The notes beneath the pieces are model-generated. The model searched no databases and was not told where the DNA came from. It saw only the letters and a list, made by a program, of their open reading frames with translations. The position numbers and the translations under genes were made by a program. From a virus, in the IMG/VR virus record IMGVR_UViG_3300032360_000064, positions 1 through 20,498 of that record: a DNA stretch of 20,498 nucleotides; one strand, given 5' to 3'. This document shows, in pieces, positions 1-5,265 of the stretch (positions are counted from its first letter, which is position 1; the number at the start of each line of letters is the position of its first letter).

Positions 1-483
1 ACCCGTAACCATGACTCGATGCTGGCTAACAGGATGTGGATTCTGCGATCTGCGATGATTCAGGCTAAGACGATTGCCCGTATTGCCCGTATCTCTGCCG
101 ATATCGAGTTCACCGATCACCAGTTCAAGACGATGGTGGAGGAGTTGCCTGATCTGGCGGCGTTCAAGGCTAAGGCCGAGGCTCCCCGTTATGACAAGGA
201 TGGGCTAGGTGTGCCGCAGCACATGAAGACGGTCAACACATGGGAAGATCGTCGCGATGCGTTGATGCTCAACTGGGGCAAGGAGAAGGAGTTGAAGGGC
301 GGCGCACACAAGTGGGCTGCGTTCAACGCTGTGCAAGGTGCCGAGCAGCACACCATCTCGGTGGGGTTCGGTAAGCGTAAGAACAAGGATGAGCGCAGGA
401 TGATTCAGTTGGTTGATTCTCCTCGCCGTCTTGAGAACCAGGCGTTTCGTTACCTCGGTCTTAACGAGTTTGCTTCCGTCTGA
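1..483 (+). CDS. DUF932-type phage/plasmid protein, C-terminal part (5' end outside window)
   Basis: The reading frame is open from base 1 and ends at TGA 481-483, so only the last 160 codons are visible; the ATG at 19 is probably internal. The C-terminal half carries a block around GGAHKWAAFNAVQGAEQH followed by a charged stretch and a final NQAF.YLGL segment. This resembles the C-terminus of the DUF932 (phage/plasmid-like, TIGR03299) family, whose members carry a similar AW.AFNAV...DH motif. Before it, RISADIEFTDHQFKTMVEEL fits the family's helical middle region. The biochemical role of the family is not settled; members sit in early or accessory regions of phages and plasmids. The product probably acts in the cytoplasm. 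The family assignment is from recognised motifs, not from a search. Confidence 0.72.
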   Translation, partial: TRNHDSMLANRMWILRSAMIQAKTIARIARISADIEFTDHQFKTMVEELPDLAAFKAKAEAPRYDKDGLGVPQHMKTVNTWEDRRDALMLNWGKEKELKGGAHKWAAFNAVQGAEQHTISVGFGKRKNKDERRMIQLVDSPRRLENQAFRYLGLNEFASV

Positions 484-497
484 AGTTCCCCCTCACC

Positions 498-554
498 TGG
501 GCATGTGATGAAACTGCCCAACCCAACAAACAAACCAATTCTCCCCAGGGAGAA
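498..554 (+). promoter_or_regulatory. Intergenic gap with two inverted repeats
   Basis: The 91-nt gap between the DUF932-like gene and the next gene holds two inverted repeats. The first is TGGGCA (498-503) with TGCCCA (515-520), an 11-nt loop. The second is TTCTCCC (539-545) with GGGAGAA (548-554), separated by only CA. The second is too tight for a stable RNA hairpin and looks more like a DNA operator for a dimeric regulator. The first could be a weak hairpin. Neither is followed by a T-run, so a classical terminator is not supported. I see no convincing -10/-35 pair. Confidence 0.35.
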
Positions 555-574
555 CCTAAACAAAGGAAACTGTA

Positions 575-997
575 ATGGAAATTGAAACAAACATAAGCAT
601 TGAAATTGATGAAGACGACTGGTGTGCCGAAATAGACCTCGATGACCGCATCGCAAACGAAGTCAAACACATCATCGAGAGCAAGGTAGACGACGCTGTC
701 TTTGAGGCTATGGAGGAGGTGCGGCGGTCGATGGGCCAGGCCACGATCACACCAGACCGTGTGCGAGAAATCGTGCGTGAAATAGCTCTCGTTGATGGAT
801 ACGCCCAGCATGGGTGCGCCCTCACGGATGACAGGACGCGAGAAATTGTGCGTGAAGAAATCACCAAAAGCATCAACGGTGTCGGCAGCGTGCTGGCAGC
901 GATGATCGGACCAAAGGATTCGATCAAAGCCGTAATCGGTGAACCAATCCCAGCAAACCAGGCATGGAACACAAACAAGGAGAACAGCAATGACTGA
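575..997 (+). CDS. Hypothetical acidic helical protein with three related repeats (140 aa)
   Basis: I do not recognise this protein. It starts at ATG 575 behind an AAAGGAAA ribosome binding site and ends at 997, overlapping the next gene by 8 nt. It is acidic at the N-terminus (residues 1-25). Three similar helical segments begin with DDRIANEV (residue 23 on), PDRVREIV (60 on) and DDRTREIV (85 on), which suggests duplication of one short helix. No membrane segment, signal peptide or cysteine pair is seen. The repeats would suit coiled-coil or protein-protein contacts. It lies at the head of the small accessory genes, so an early host-interaction role is possible but not shown. Confidence 0.8.
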   Translation: MEIETNISIEIDEDDWCAEIDLDDRIANEVKHIIESKVDDAVFEAMEEVRRSMGQATITPDRVREIVREIALVDGYAQHGCALTDDRTREIVREEITKSINGVGSVLAAMIGPKDSIKAVIGEPIPANQAWNTNKENSND

Positions 998-1343
998 AAT
1001 CACCAAAGAACAGGTGCGTAAAGCTATCGAAGATGAAGTCATCTTCGGAGACGGCCACACCATCTACGACGCCAAAATATACGAAAACCACTTCGACCTT
1101 CCTGACTGGCTGGTCGCTGTCCACAAATCAGACACATCGGACCACAAGTCCACGATCTTCGGCAACGACGGTCAGATCATCGAGGAACTGAGAGGCGTCT
1201 ACAACCTGGCGTTCCTCGACTGGCTCATCAGAGCGCTAAACCTCGGGGACCGAACGGGGTCGTTCGGCGGGCGTGGAACGATTGCCCGAGACAATGTGCG
1301 AGTGCTCACCGAGTGGGCTAACGAAGGAGAAGAAACACAATGA
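990..1343 (+). CDS. Hypothetical protein (117 aa)
   Basis: No family recognised. The start at ATG 990 is chosen because AAGGAGAA lies at the right distance; a longer frame from 939 would run deep into the preceding gene without a better ribosome site. The protein begins MTEITKEQVRKAIEDEV and has a mixed charged sequence, with an aromatic stretch FDLPDWLVAVHK and a short amphipathic segment YNLAFLDWLIRALNL. The C-terminus is acidic (EGEETQ). It overlaps the previous gene by 8 nt and the next by 4 nt (ATGA), which points to translational coupling. It appears cytosolic. Confidence 0.8.
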   Translation: MTEITKEQVRKAIEDEVIFGDGHTIYDAKIYENHFDLPDWLVAVHKSDTSDHKSTIFGNDGQIIEELRGVYNLAFLDWLIRALNLGDRTGSFGGRGTIARDNVRVLTEWANEGEETQ

Positions 1344-1576
1344 TGGTAATGATAGAAGCCAAATGTATGGCGTGTGGACAATCAGAAGACACGACCGTAG
1401 ATGAGAAAGACATGGCCCGTTACAGCGCTAACGACGGATACGTCCAAACCGTGTTCCCTGAGCACACCGCAGCGCAACGAGAAATAATTATTAGCAACCA
1501 TCCCCGCAACGTGAACAACCCCTTCTCGGGGTTCATGTGCAGCGATTGCTGGGCGAAACTAGGAGAGCCAGGATGA
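1340..1576 (+). CDS. Small zinc-ribbon-like protein (78 aa)
   Basis: The start codon overlaps the stop of the preceding gene (ATGA at 1340-1343), with GAAGGAGAA upstream. The protein has one cysteine pair near the N-terminus (KCMACGQ) and another near the C-terminus (MCSDCW). This CxxC...CxxC layout is typical of a zinc ribbon or of restriction-endonuclease-like zinc knuckles. The long spacer between the pairs contains a histidine-containing HPRNVNN stretch. Function is unknown. The probable metal binding is inferred only from the cysteine spacing. Its ribosome binding site and gene packing match its neighbours. Confidence 0.78.
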   Translation: MMVMIEAKCMACGQSEDTTVDEKDMARYSANDGYVQTVFPEHTAAQREIIISNHPRNVNNPFSGFMCSDCWAKLGEPG

Positions 1577-1794
1577 GAACCATTCACATACGAGTCAACG
1601 ACCGAACATCGGACTACGACGAGACAAAGAAACGGGTAGAAGCCTACCTTTACAGCAACTTCAGTTTCGCTGAAACCCGCGACGGGTGGCCCGAACTGGT
1701 CGTTGTTCACGGCCACGATCAAGCGGGGTGGACGGCAGAAGCGCAGACAGTGCGTTTGCAGTCGGGCCTTATCGCAGCGGAGGTAATCGCATGA
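1573..1794 (+). CDS. Hypothetical protein (73 aa)
   Basis: No family recognised. ATG 1573 is preferred because AGGAGAG precedes it and it overlaps the previous stop by 4 nt (ATGA); an upstream ATG at 1537 lies well inside the previous gene. The N-terminus MRTIHIRVNDRT looks like a beta strand followed by an acidic/basic helix (DYDETKKRVEAYLYSNF). A second strand, PELVVVHGHDQ, follows. An alternating alpha/beta domain of about 70 residues is plausible. There are no cysteines or membrane spans. Confidence 0.75.
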   Translation: MRTIHIRVNDRTSDYDETKKRVEAYLYSNFSFAETRDGWPELVVVHGHDQAGWTAEAQTVRLQSGLIAAEVIA

Positions 1795-1994
1795 GCGAAC
1801 CAATCAGTTGGATCATCGACGGGCTGCTAGGCGACTTCCTAGAAGAATCATGCGACCCGTGGACCAGTCGGGTAACGAACACCCGAACAGGTAAACAAAA
1901 GATCTTCCGAGGCGAAACGGCATGGTCTGATGCCACCCGTTACGCCTGGGATGAACACAGCAAGCCACAAAACAAACAAGGAGAAGATAAATGA
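1791..1994 (+). CDS. Hypothetical protein (67 aa)
   Basis: It begins MSEPISWIIDGLLGDFLEES at ATG 1791, behind GCGGAGGT, and overlaps the previous stop by 4 nt. A longer frame from 1686 would overlap the previous gene by over 100 nt and is not preferred. The N-terminal half is a hydrophobic/acidic amphipathic helix; the C-terminal half is polar and ends in a lysine-rich tail (KPQNKQGEDK). No family is recognised. It overlaps the next gene by 4 nt. Confidence 0.72.
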   Translation: MSEPISWIIDGLLGDFLEESCDPWTSRVTNTRTGKQKIFRGETAWSDATRYAWDEHSKPQNKQGEDK

Positions 1995-2254
1995 CTGTTG
2001 AACGTCACGAAGTTAACGGCATGAGAGTAATTGCCGTGGCCGAACGGCCAGGAGAAGTCCTGGGAGGACGGTATTCCGTTCTCCTGCACCGTGAGAACGC
2101 CCCCTTCAAGGGGCGTCCCTTCGTTGGGGCATCCTACTGGGATGGCAAGTCCGACCACTGGGGGAGCGGCATGTATGACATGGACCTAGAGCAAGCGATG
2201 GACTGGCTCCGTCACCGTACCTCTCCCGCCGCTGGCGTCGTATCAATCCCCTAA
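1991..2254 (+). CDS. Hypothetical protein (87 aa)
   Basis: ATG 1991 overlaps the preceding stop (ATGA), with AAGGAGAA upstream. The protein starts with a probable beta-rich part (VNGMRVIAVAERPGEVLGG), then RYSVLLHRENAPFKG, then an aromatic, glycine-containing segment SYWDGKSDHWGSGMYDM. It ends in a short helix LEQAMDWLRHR. No catalytic motif is evident and no family is recognised. It continues the coupled chain of small early genes. Confidence 0.75.
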   Translation: MTVERHEVNGMRVIAVAERPGEVLGGRYSVLLHRENAPFKGRPFVGASYWDGKSDHWGSGMYDMDLEQAMDWLRHRTSPAAGVVSIP

Positions 2255-2264
2255 GGAGAAGCAA

Positions 2265-2438
2265 ATGAACAGACCAGAATGCCCAATATGTTCGGGCTGG
2301 ATTCCGAACAACGCCACGCCTGGCCTATACCCAGGCGCTATCAGTCGCCGCGATAACAAGACCGAGATCTGCTCAAACTGCGGAATGGTCGAAGCGATGG
2401 ACGACTGGGCTAAGAGCATCAACGACCACAGAGAGTGA
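2265..2438 (+). CDS. Small zinc-ribbon-like protein (57 aa)
   Basis: This short gene starts at ATG 2265 behind a strong AAGGAG and ends at TGA 2436-2438. The translation begins MNRPECPICSGWIPNN and later has EICSNCGMVEAMDDW, giving two CxxC pairs separated by about 27 residues. This is a classic zinc-ribbon arrangement. The C-terminus is an acidic helix. Such phage mini-ribbons may bind nucleic acid or host proteins, but no specific role can be read here. Its ribosome site and the exact fit between neighbours support expression. Confidence 0.72.
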   Translation: MNRPECPICSGWIPNNATPGLYPGAISRRDNKTEICSNCGMVEAMDDWAKSINDHRE

Positions 2439-2446
2439 GGTGCAAA

Positions 2447-2599
2447 ATGGGTCGCGAACATTCATGCCCAGTCCCCCAAGGCTTCGAATGCGTAGTCGGA
2501 ACGCTGTGGCCCTCTAATCCGACACAAAACTGGCGCACAACGCGCCATCTATGCCCCTGCGGCTGTCATCTGCCGCCAGGAACCAAAAAGGAGAAATGA
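2447..2599 (+). CDS. Cysteine-rich small protein (50 aa)
   Basis: It starts at ATG 2447 after GTGAGGTG and ends at TGA 2597-2599, overlapping the start of the GP88-like gene. The sequence contains single cysteines near residues 7 and 15 and a tight HLCPCGCHLPPG cluster near the C-terminus. Cysteine and histidine spacing suggests metal binding. It is rich in proline and arginine and has no hydrophobic span. No family is recognised. The gene is short enough that translation should be confirmed. Confidence 0.6.
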   Translation: MGREHSCPVPQGFECVVGTLWPSNPTQNWRTTRHLCPCGCHLPPGTKKEK

Positions 2600-3411
2600 T
2601 GAGAAGAGCACAAGTAATGCTTAACCGATACTCCAAACGGGTCGGAGGAGGTGCAACCCCATACCTGTTCACCCGACAGAAAGACAGCGCCAAACTGGCA
2701 CACAACGCAGACGTGACCGACTACTACGAACAGATCGTCTGCTACATGCTGCCCCACACGATGGCCCGAAAGGTATGGCTAGAGGCGACAGGGACGCCTG
2801 CCCCGTGGAAATGGCGCAACATATGCCCCCACTCCACGCCAGGATGCCGAGCAGCGTGCCTCGTTCACTCAGGGAGGCTAGGCAAGGACCATGCTAAGCG
2901 TGCCATGCTGGCACGCACCGCCCTCTACAATGCCCACCCCAAACTATTCTGGGAACAAGTCAGCCATGAGATCGCCGTTCACCAGAAACGTGTCGAAGAC
3001 AAAGGCAAGAGGCTGGTTGTGCGGCTCGACGGGACCAGCCAGATCAACATTTGGGAGACAGCCCCCGAAATAGTCAAACACTTCGAAGGGGTAATCTTCC
3101 AAGACTACGTCAAGGGGCCGTACAAGACTGAATGGGCAGCCCCCAACCGATACCAAGTAGCGTCAGGGACCGAACGAGACACCGAGGTCACGATCAGGGG
3201 GCGCGGCAACATCGTGTTCCCCGTGGACGTGAAGAAGGGCGACCCGTTGCCTGAGCGTTTCCTGGGCCGTCGCACACTCGACGGCGACAAGCATGACCTC
3301 AGGTTCTTTGACCGACAGGGAGACTATGCGGTCCTTGTCAGAGTCAAAGGTTCGAAGCGTGACACGCACGGTTTCATTCGCGACATAGACAAGGAGCTAA
3401 CAAATGTGTGA
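2599..3411 (+). CDS. GP88-family phage protein (270 aa)
   Basis: The central part reads ICPHSTPGCRAACLVHSG at residues 75-92, followed by an alanine-rich helix, a hP.lFweqvshEI-type segment and VRLDGTSQINIWE. These are hallmarks of the GP88 family (named after a mycobacteriophage gene product), whose function is not established. Cys76, Cys83 and Cys87, with nearby histidines, could bind a metal or an Fe-S cluster; that is inference. ATG 2599 is preferred over the adjacent ATG 2596 because GGAG then sits five bases upstream rather than two. A frame open from 2551 lacks a good ribosome site. The gene overlaps the next by 8 nt. This is the largest protein of the accessory block. Confidence 0.78.
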   Translation: MRRAQVMLNRYSKRVGGGATPYLFTRQKDSAKLAHNADVTDYYEQIVCYMLPHTMARKVWLEATGTPAPWKWRNICPHSTPGCRAACLVHSGRLGKDHAKRAMLARTALYNAHPKLFWEQVSHEIAVHQKRVEDKGKRLVVRLDGTSQINIWETAPEIVKHFEGVIFQDYVKGPYKTEWAAPNRYQVASGTERDTEVTIRGRGNIVFPVDVKKGDPLPERFLGRRTLDGDKHDLRFFDRQGDYAVLVRVKGSKRDTHGFIRDIDKELTNV

Positions 3412-3646
3412 ACGCATTGACCATGCTGCCCGTGAGGGCACTATTAAACGGTTGCACGTCGATCAACACAAAATTCGCAACGGCGACCGTAACGTGGTGA
3501 CGGTACAGACATCCAAAGGGCCATTCAAAGCCGCTGAGGTGGAGTGGGATGGCCCCTCGAAATTGGTGTACAGGCCCGACACGCCGCTGGGATGCGGCGC
3601 CAAGGTATGGATCGAAACCACATCGCCAGTCAAAGTGATACACTAA
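3404..3646 (+). CDS. Small conserved-looking phage protein with CGAKVWIET motif (80 aa)
   Basis: The start at ATG 3404 follows AAGGAGCTAAC and overlaps the GP88-like gene by 8 nt. The middle reads LHVDQHKIRNGDRN and the end DTPLGCGAKVWIETTSPV. From memory, small proteins with a VNQH.I.......PS.LVYSPD.PL.CGA.VWIET pattern are common in phages of actinobacteria, and this one fits it well. I know no experimentally supported function for them. The sequence looks beta-rich and cytosolic. The family likeness is recalled, not searched. Confidence 0.7.
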   Translation: MCERIDHAAREGTIKRLHVDQHKIRNGDRNVVTVQTSKGPFKAAEVEWDGPSKLVYRPDTPLGCGAKVWIETTSPVKVIH

Positions 3647-3690
3647 GTCCGTAGCAAGTTGCGGGACACTAACAATAAGGGAGTAAGAGA

Positions 3691-3903
3691 GTGCTAGAAG
3701 ACGAAGAACACGAAAAGCTAATCAAACAAATTACTGAAGTCACCAGAATGGTAGAGAATTGCTTAGAGATGCTCAAAGCCGACGGTAGCCGCTTCTATAC
3801 AGACAAGCTCCTGTTCTCTTTCACCCGCATCCAGCGGGCGCTTCAATCATCTCTGATTGAAATAACTATTGGGGGCCTAGAGGGGGACTTCGCTGATGGC
3901 TGA
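3691..3903 (+). CDS. Hypothetical helical protein (70 aa), GTG start
   Basis: The frame starts at GTG 3691 with AAGGGAG seven to eight bases upstream; no ATG upstream fits. The protein is largely helical: MLEDEEHEKLIKQITEVTRM with further leucine and isoleucine heptads, then a basic patch DKLLFSFTRIQRALQSS. It ends in an acidic GGLEGDFADG and overlaps the next gene by 8 nt. No family is recognised. The 44-nt gap before it (3647-3690) shows only a small GCAA/TTGC inverted repeat. Confidence 0.68.
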   Translation: MLEDEEHEKLIKQITEVTRMVENCLEMLKADGSRFYTDKLLFSFTRIQRALQSSLIEITIGGLEGDFADG

Positions 3904-4036
3904 TATCAAGATCCAACAAATACAAGCAGAACTAGACGTAATAGACCGACAACCACCAGGCAAAGCAATGGACATCCAACCAGACGAGCTACCCGCCAAC
4001 TGGATAAAACGAGTCCTCAAAGGAGAAACCAAATGA
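3896..4036 (+). CDS. Hypothetical mini-protein (46 aa)
   Basis: ATG 3896 lies inside the end of the previous gene and the frame stops at TGA 4034-4036. The peptide starts MADIKIQQIQAELDVIDRQP, a short amphipathic helix, followed by a proline-rich turn and NWIKRVLKGETK. Ribosome-site support is modest (GAGGGGGACTT upstream). The exact ATGA junction with the next gene and an AAGGAG near its 3' end fit the coupled pattern of neighbours. Function unknown. Confidence 0.52.
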   Translation: MADIKIQQIQAELDVIDRQPPGKAMDIQPDELPANWIKRVLKGETK

Positions 4037-4119
4037 TATACACCATAACAATACTAGGAATCTCATGGGCCGTAGCGTTCGCCATATGGTTCCTATTCAC
4101 GTTCAAGGACGACCTGTAA
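4033..4119 (+). CDS. Single-span membrane micropeptide (28 aa)
   Basis: This 29-codon frame starts at ATG 4033 (ATGA overlap with the previous gene) behind AAAGGAGAAACCAA and ends at TAA 4117-4119, whose last A begins the next ATG. The sequence starts MIYTITILGISWAVAFAIWF and ends FKDDL. The first 24 residues are almost entirely hydrophobic and aromatic; the tail is short and charged. This is the composition of one transmembrane helix with a charged C-terminal end. It is likely inserted in the cytoplasmic membrane. A role in blocking other phages, in lysis timing or in host signalling is conceivable, but nothing in the sequence chooses among them. Confidence 0.55.
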   Translation: MIYTITILGISWAVAFAIWFLFTFKDDL

Positions 4120-4319
4120 TGGAACTTGTACGCATACGCAAATACGGCAAGCCAGGGTTCAACAACATTGTTCACCTCGTACCAGAAGGACGCCCAGGGT
4201 TAGCCTTGTGCGGCACCAAGGCCAACGTCTACGACCGCGCCGTTGAAGACATCGCAGATAGTTCTTTGACTAAATGCAAACGATGCGAGAAACAGGAGAA
4301 CAAAAATGGAACAGGCTGA
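4119..4319 (+). CDS. Small zinc-ribbon-like protein (66 aa)
   Basis: The preferred start ATG 4119 overlaps the preceding TAA by one base, with AAGGA about eight bases upstream; a longer frame from 4065 would cover most of the micropeptide gene. The protein begins MELVRIRKYGKPGFNNIVHL and contains ALCGTK and, later, KCKRCEK. One single cysteine plus a CxxC pair could form part of a metal site with His21. The tail is basic and polar. No family is recognised with confidence. It overlaps the next gene by 14 nt. Confidence 0.66.
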   Translation: MELVRIRKYGKPGFNNIVHLVPEGRPGLALCGTKANVYDRAVEDIADSSLTKCKRCEKQENKNGTG

Positions 4320-4569
4320 CGACACGATCCCTGTAGACAGGCATGTGCTGTTAGCGATGCTGGACGAGGCATTCGACGTGATCGAATGGCTCCACCCGCT
4401 CAGCCACCACCCGTCATTCTCCGAGATCGACTTCCTCGGGTTCATCGTAGCCCACAAGAATCTGGTAGCCGAGTTTGAGAAACACACCGTCGACCAGATA
4501 GTCGAAGACCTAGCCGAATCTCACAACGTGACATCAATTTTTACCAAACTGCAATTCTTTAGGGAGTAG
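4306..4569 (+). CDS. Hypothetical acidic helical protein (87 aa)
   Basis: ATG 4306 is preceded by AACAGGAGAAC. The protein is acidic and helical: VDRHVLLAMLDEAFDVIEWL, a histidine-rich turn HPLSHHPSFSEI, then DFLGFIVAHKNLVAEFEKH and a further acidic helix. The hydrophobic faces suggest a small helical bundle. No known motif is seen. Its stop is closely followed by the GTG-start gene at 4574. Confidence 0.74.
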   Translation: MEQADDTIPVDRHVLLAMLDEAFDVIEWLHPLSHHPSFSEIDFLGFIVAHKNLVAEFEKHTVDQIVEDLAESHNVTSIFTKLQFFRE

Positions 4570-4573
4570 TACT

Positions 4574-4741
4574 GTGATATTCAAAATAGAATCCAGATGT
4601 ATACCCCTTGGACAAGGGCTGTATGCTATGCGCCACCTCGTAATCGGGGAGAACGATAGAATCCTTGAGTGCTTCACTCACCGATCCGAAGCCGAACATT
4701 TCGTAGACAGAAAGAAAGAAGAACTAACCCGTGATGGATGA
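4574..4741 (+). CDS. Hypothetical small protein (55 aa), GTG start
   Basis: The frame begins at GTG 4574, eight or so bases after AGGGAG, and ends at TGA 4739-4741 inside the next gene. It begins MIFKIESRCIPLGQGLYAMR and continues with strand-like HLVIGENDRILECF, then a helix THRSEAEHFVDRKKEEL. This strand-strand-helix pattern looks like a small domain. No family can be named. Confidence 0.55.
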   Translation: MIFKIESRCIPLGQGLYAMRHLVIGENDRILECFTHRSEAEHFVDRKKEELTRDG

Positions 4742-5114
4742 ACCAACCCCTTTCAGCCCCTACAACGGCTGCATCAAAGAAATGAATCAAACGGTCTGGC
4801 CCGAACTCTGCCGAGAGTTTGAGAAAGCCCGAGATGAGGCTGTCGCTTTCCGCTGGAACGACAGGGTGCAACGCATCAAGAACCTCGCTACCACCATCGA
4901 AACGATGGAGAAGATGATCGCACTGCTCCACTACGAGAAGCGTCAAACAATCCACGAGTTCGTGTTCTTCGGAGAGCGCGGCACAGCGTCACGACTGGCC
5001 CGTGAACTGAACATTTCCCGACAGCGAGTCTCGGACGTTTCACAGAAAGCAGCGTACGAACGGCTAGCTGGGATGCACCCTCTTCAAGAAAAGGTTGCGT
5101 CCGAGGTACAGTAA
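4734..5114 (+). CDS. Helix-turn-helix DNA-binding protein (126 aa)
   Basis: The C-terminal third contains GTASRLARELNISRQRVSDV (about residues 83-102 of this frame). It has the A..LA..L.IS.QRVS pattern of a recognition-helix HTH like those in sigma region 4 or small phage regulators. The N-terminal part is a long charged helix (CREFEKARDEAVAFRWNDRV) that may mediate dimerisation. ATG 4734 or the adjacent GTG 4731 may be used; both overlap the previous stop. The gene directly precedes the structured non-coding segment 5115-5265, so it is a natural candidate to regulate the downstream replication operon. That is positional inference. Confidence 0.68.
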   Translation: MDEPTPFSPYNGCIKEMNQTVWPELCREFEKARDEAVAFRWNDRVQRIKNLATTIETMEKMIALLHYEKRQTIHEFVFFGERGTASRLARELNISRQRVSDVSQKAAYERLAGMHPLQEKVASEVQ

Positions 5115-5193
5115 CGTTACAGTGGGGGAGGGGGGCCTCCAAGCCCCCCTCCCCCCCAGTACCAGTACAGAGTTGTGGATGGCTCTTGTACTG
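5111..5193 (+). other. Hairpin and CAGTAC-repeat cluster (possible operator or origin)
   Basis: Part of the only long non-coding gap on the rightward arm (5115-5265). It holds a perfect 10-bp palindrome GTAACGTTAC at 5111-5120. A perfect 13-bp GC-only-but-one stem follows: GGGGGAGGGGGGC at 5124-5136 with its complement at 5143-5155 and loop CTCCAA. Next are tandem CAGTAC copies at 5157-5162 and 5163-5168, and an inverted GTACTG at 5188-5193. AGTACA 5164-5169 also pairs with TGTACT 5187-5192. No T-run follows the GC-rich stem, so it is not a standard intrinsic terminator. Short iterated motifs plus hairpins before replication genes could be operator sites or an origin. Confidence 0.42.
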
Positions 5194-5201
5194 CAAGAAC
5201 G

Positions 5202-5261
5202 GTATGGAGGGGATGGTTTTTGTTCTCCTTTCCCATCCCCTCCATACTCGTCTAAAGGAGA
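5202..5261 (+). promoter_or_regulatory. Leader hairpin with anti-Shine-Dalgarno loop
   Basis: A perfect 15-bp stem is formed by GTATGGAGGGGATGG (5202-5216) and its reverse complement (5233-5247), with a 16-nt loop. The loop contains TCTCCTTT (5224-5231), the exact complement of AAAGGAGA (5254-5261), which is the ribosome binding site of the nuclease gene starting at 5266. Loop-to-ribosome-site pairing could mask translation of the replication operon. The six-base linker is short for a full 15-bp stem, so partial opening of the stem or pairing in trans would be needed. Base pairing is seen; regulation is inferred. Confidence 0.45.
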
Positions 5262-5265
5262 CAAC

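Noticed and set aside
461-1063. 200-codon open frame on the minus strand
   Set aside because: It lies opposite two well-supported plus-strand genes with good ribosome sites, has a cysteine/valine/phenylalanine-rich shadow composition and matches no motif.
3647-3690. Hairpin or promoter before the GTG-start gene
   Set aside because: Only a 4-bp GCAA/TTGC repeat and no acceptable -10/-35 pair.
5124-5155. Rho-independent terminator
   Set aside because: The stem is perfect but no T-run follows on either strand; kept only as a structural element.
5095-5265. N-terminal extension of the nuclease gene through the hairpin region
   Set aside because: The frame is open but the translation (poly-Pro/Gly type) comes from the inverted repeats, and ATG 5266 has a strong ribosome site and family-like N-terminus.
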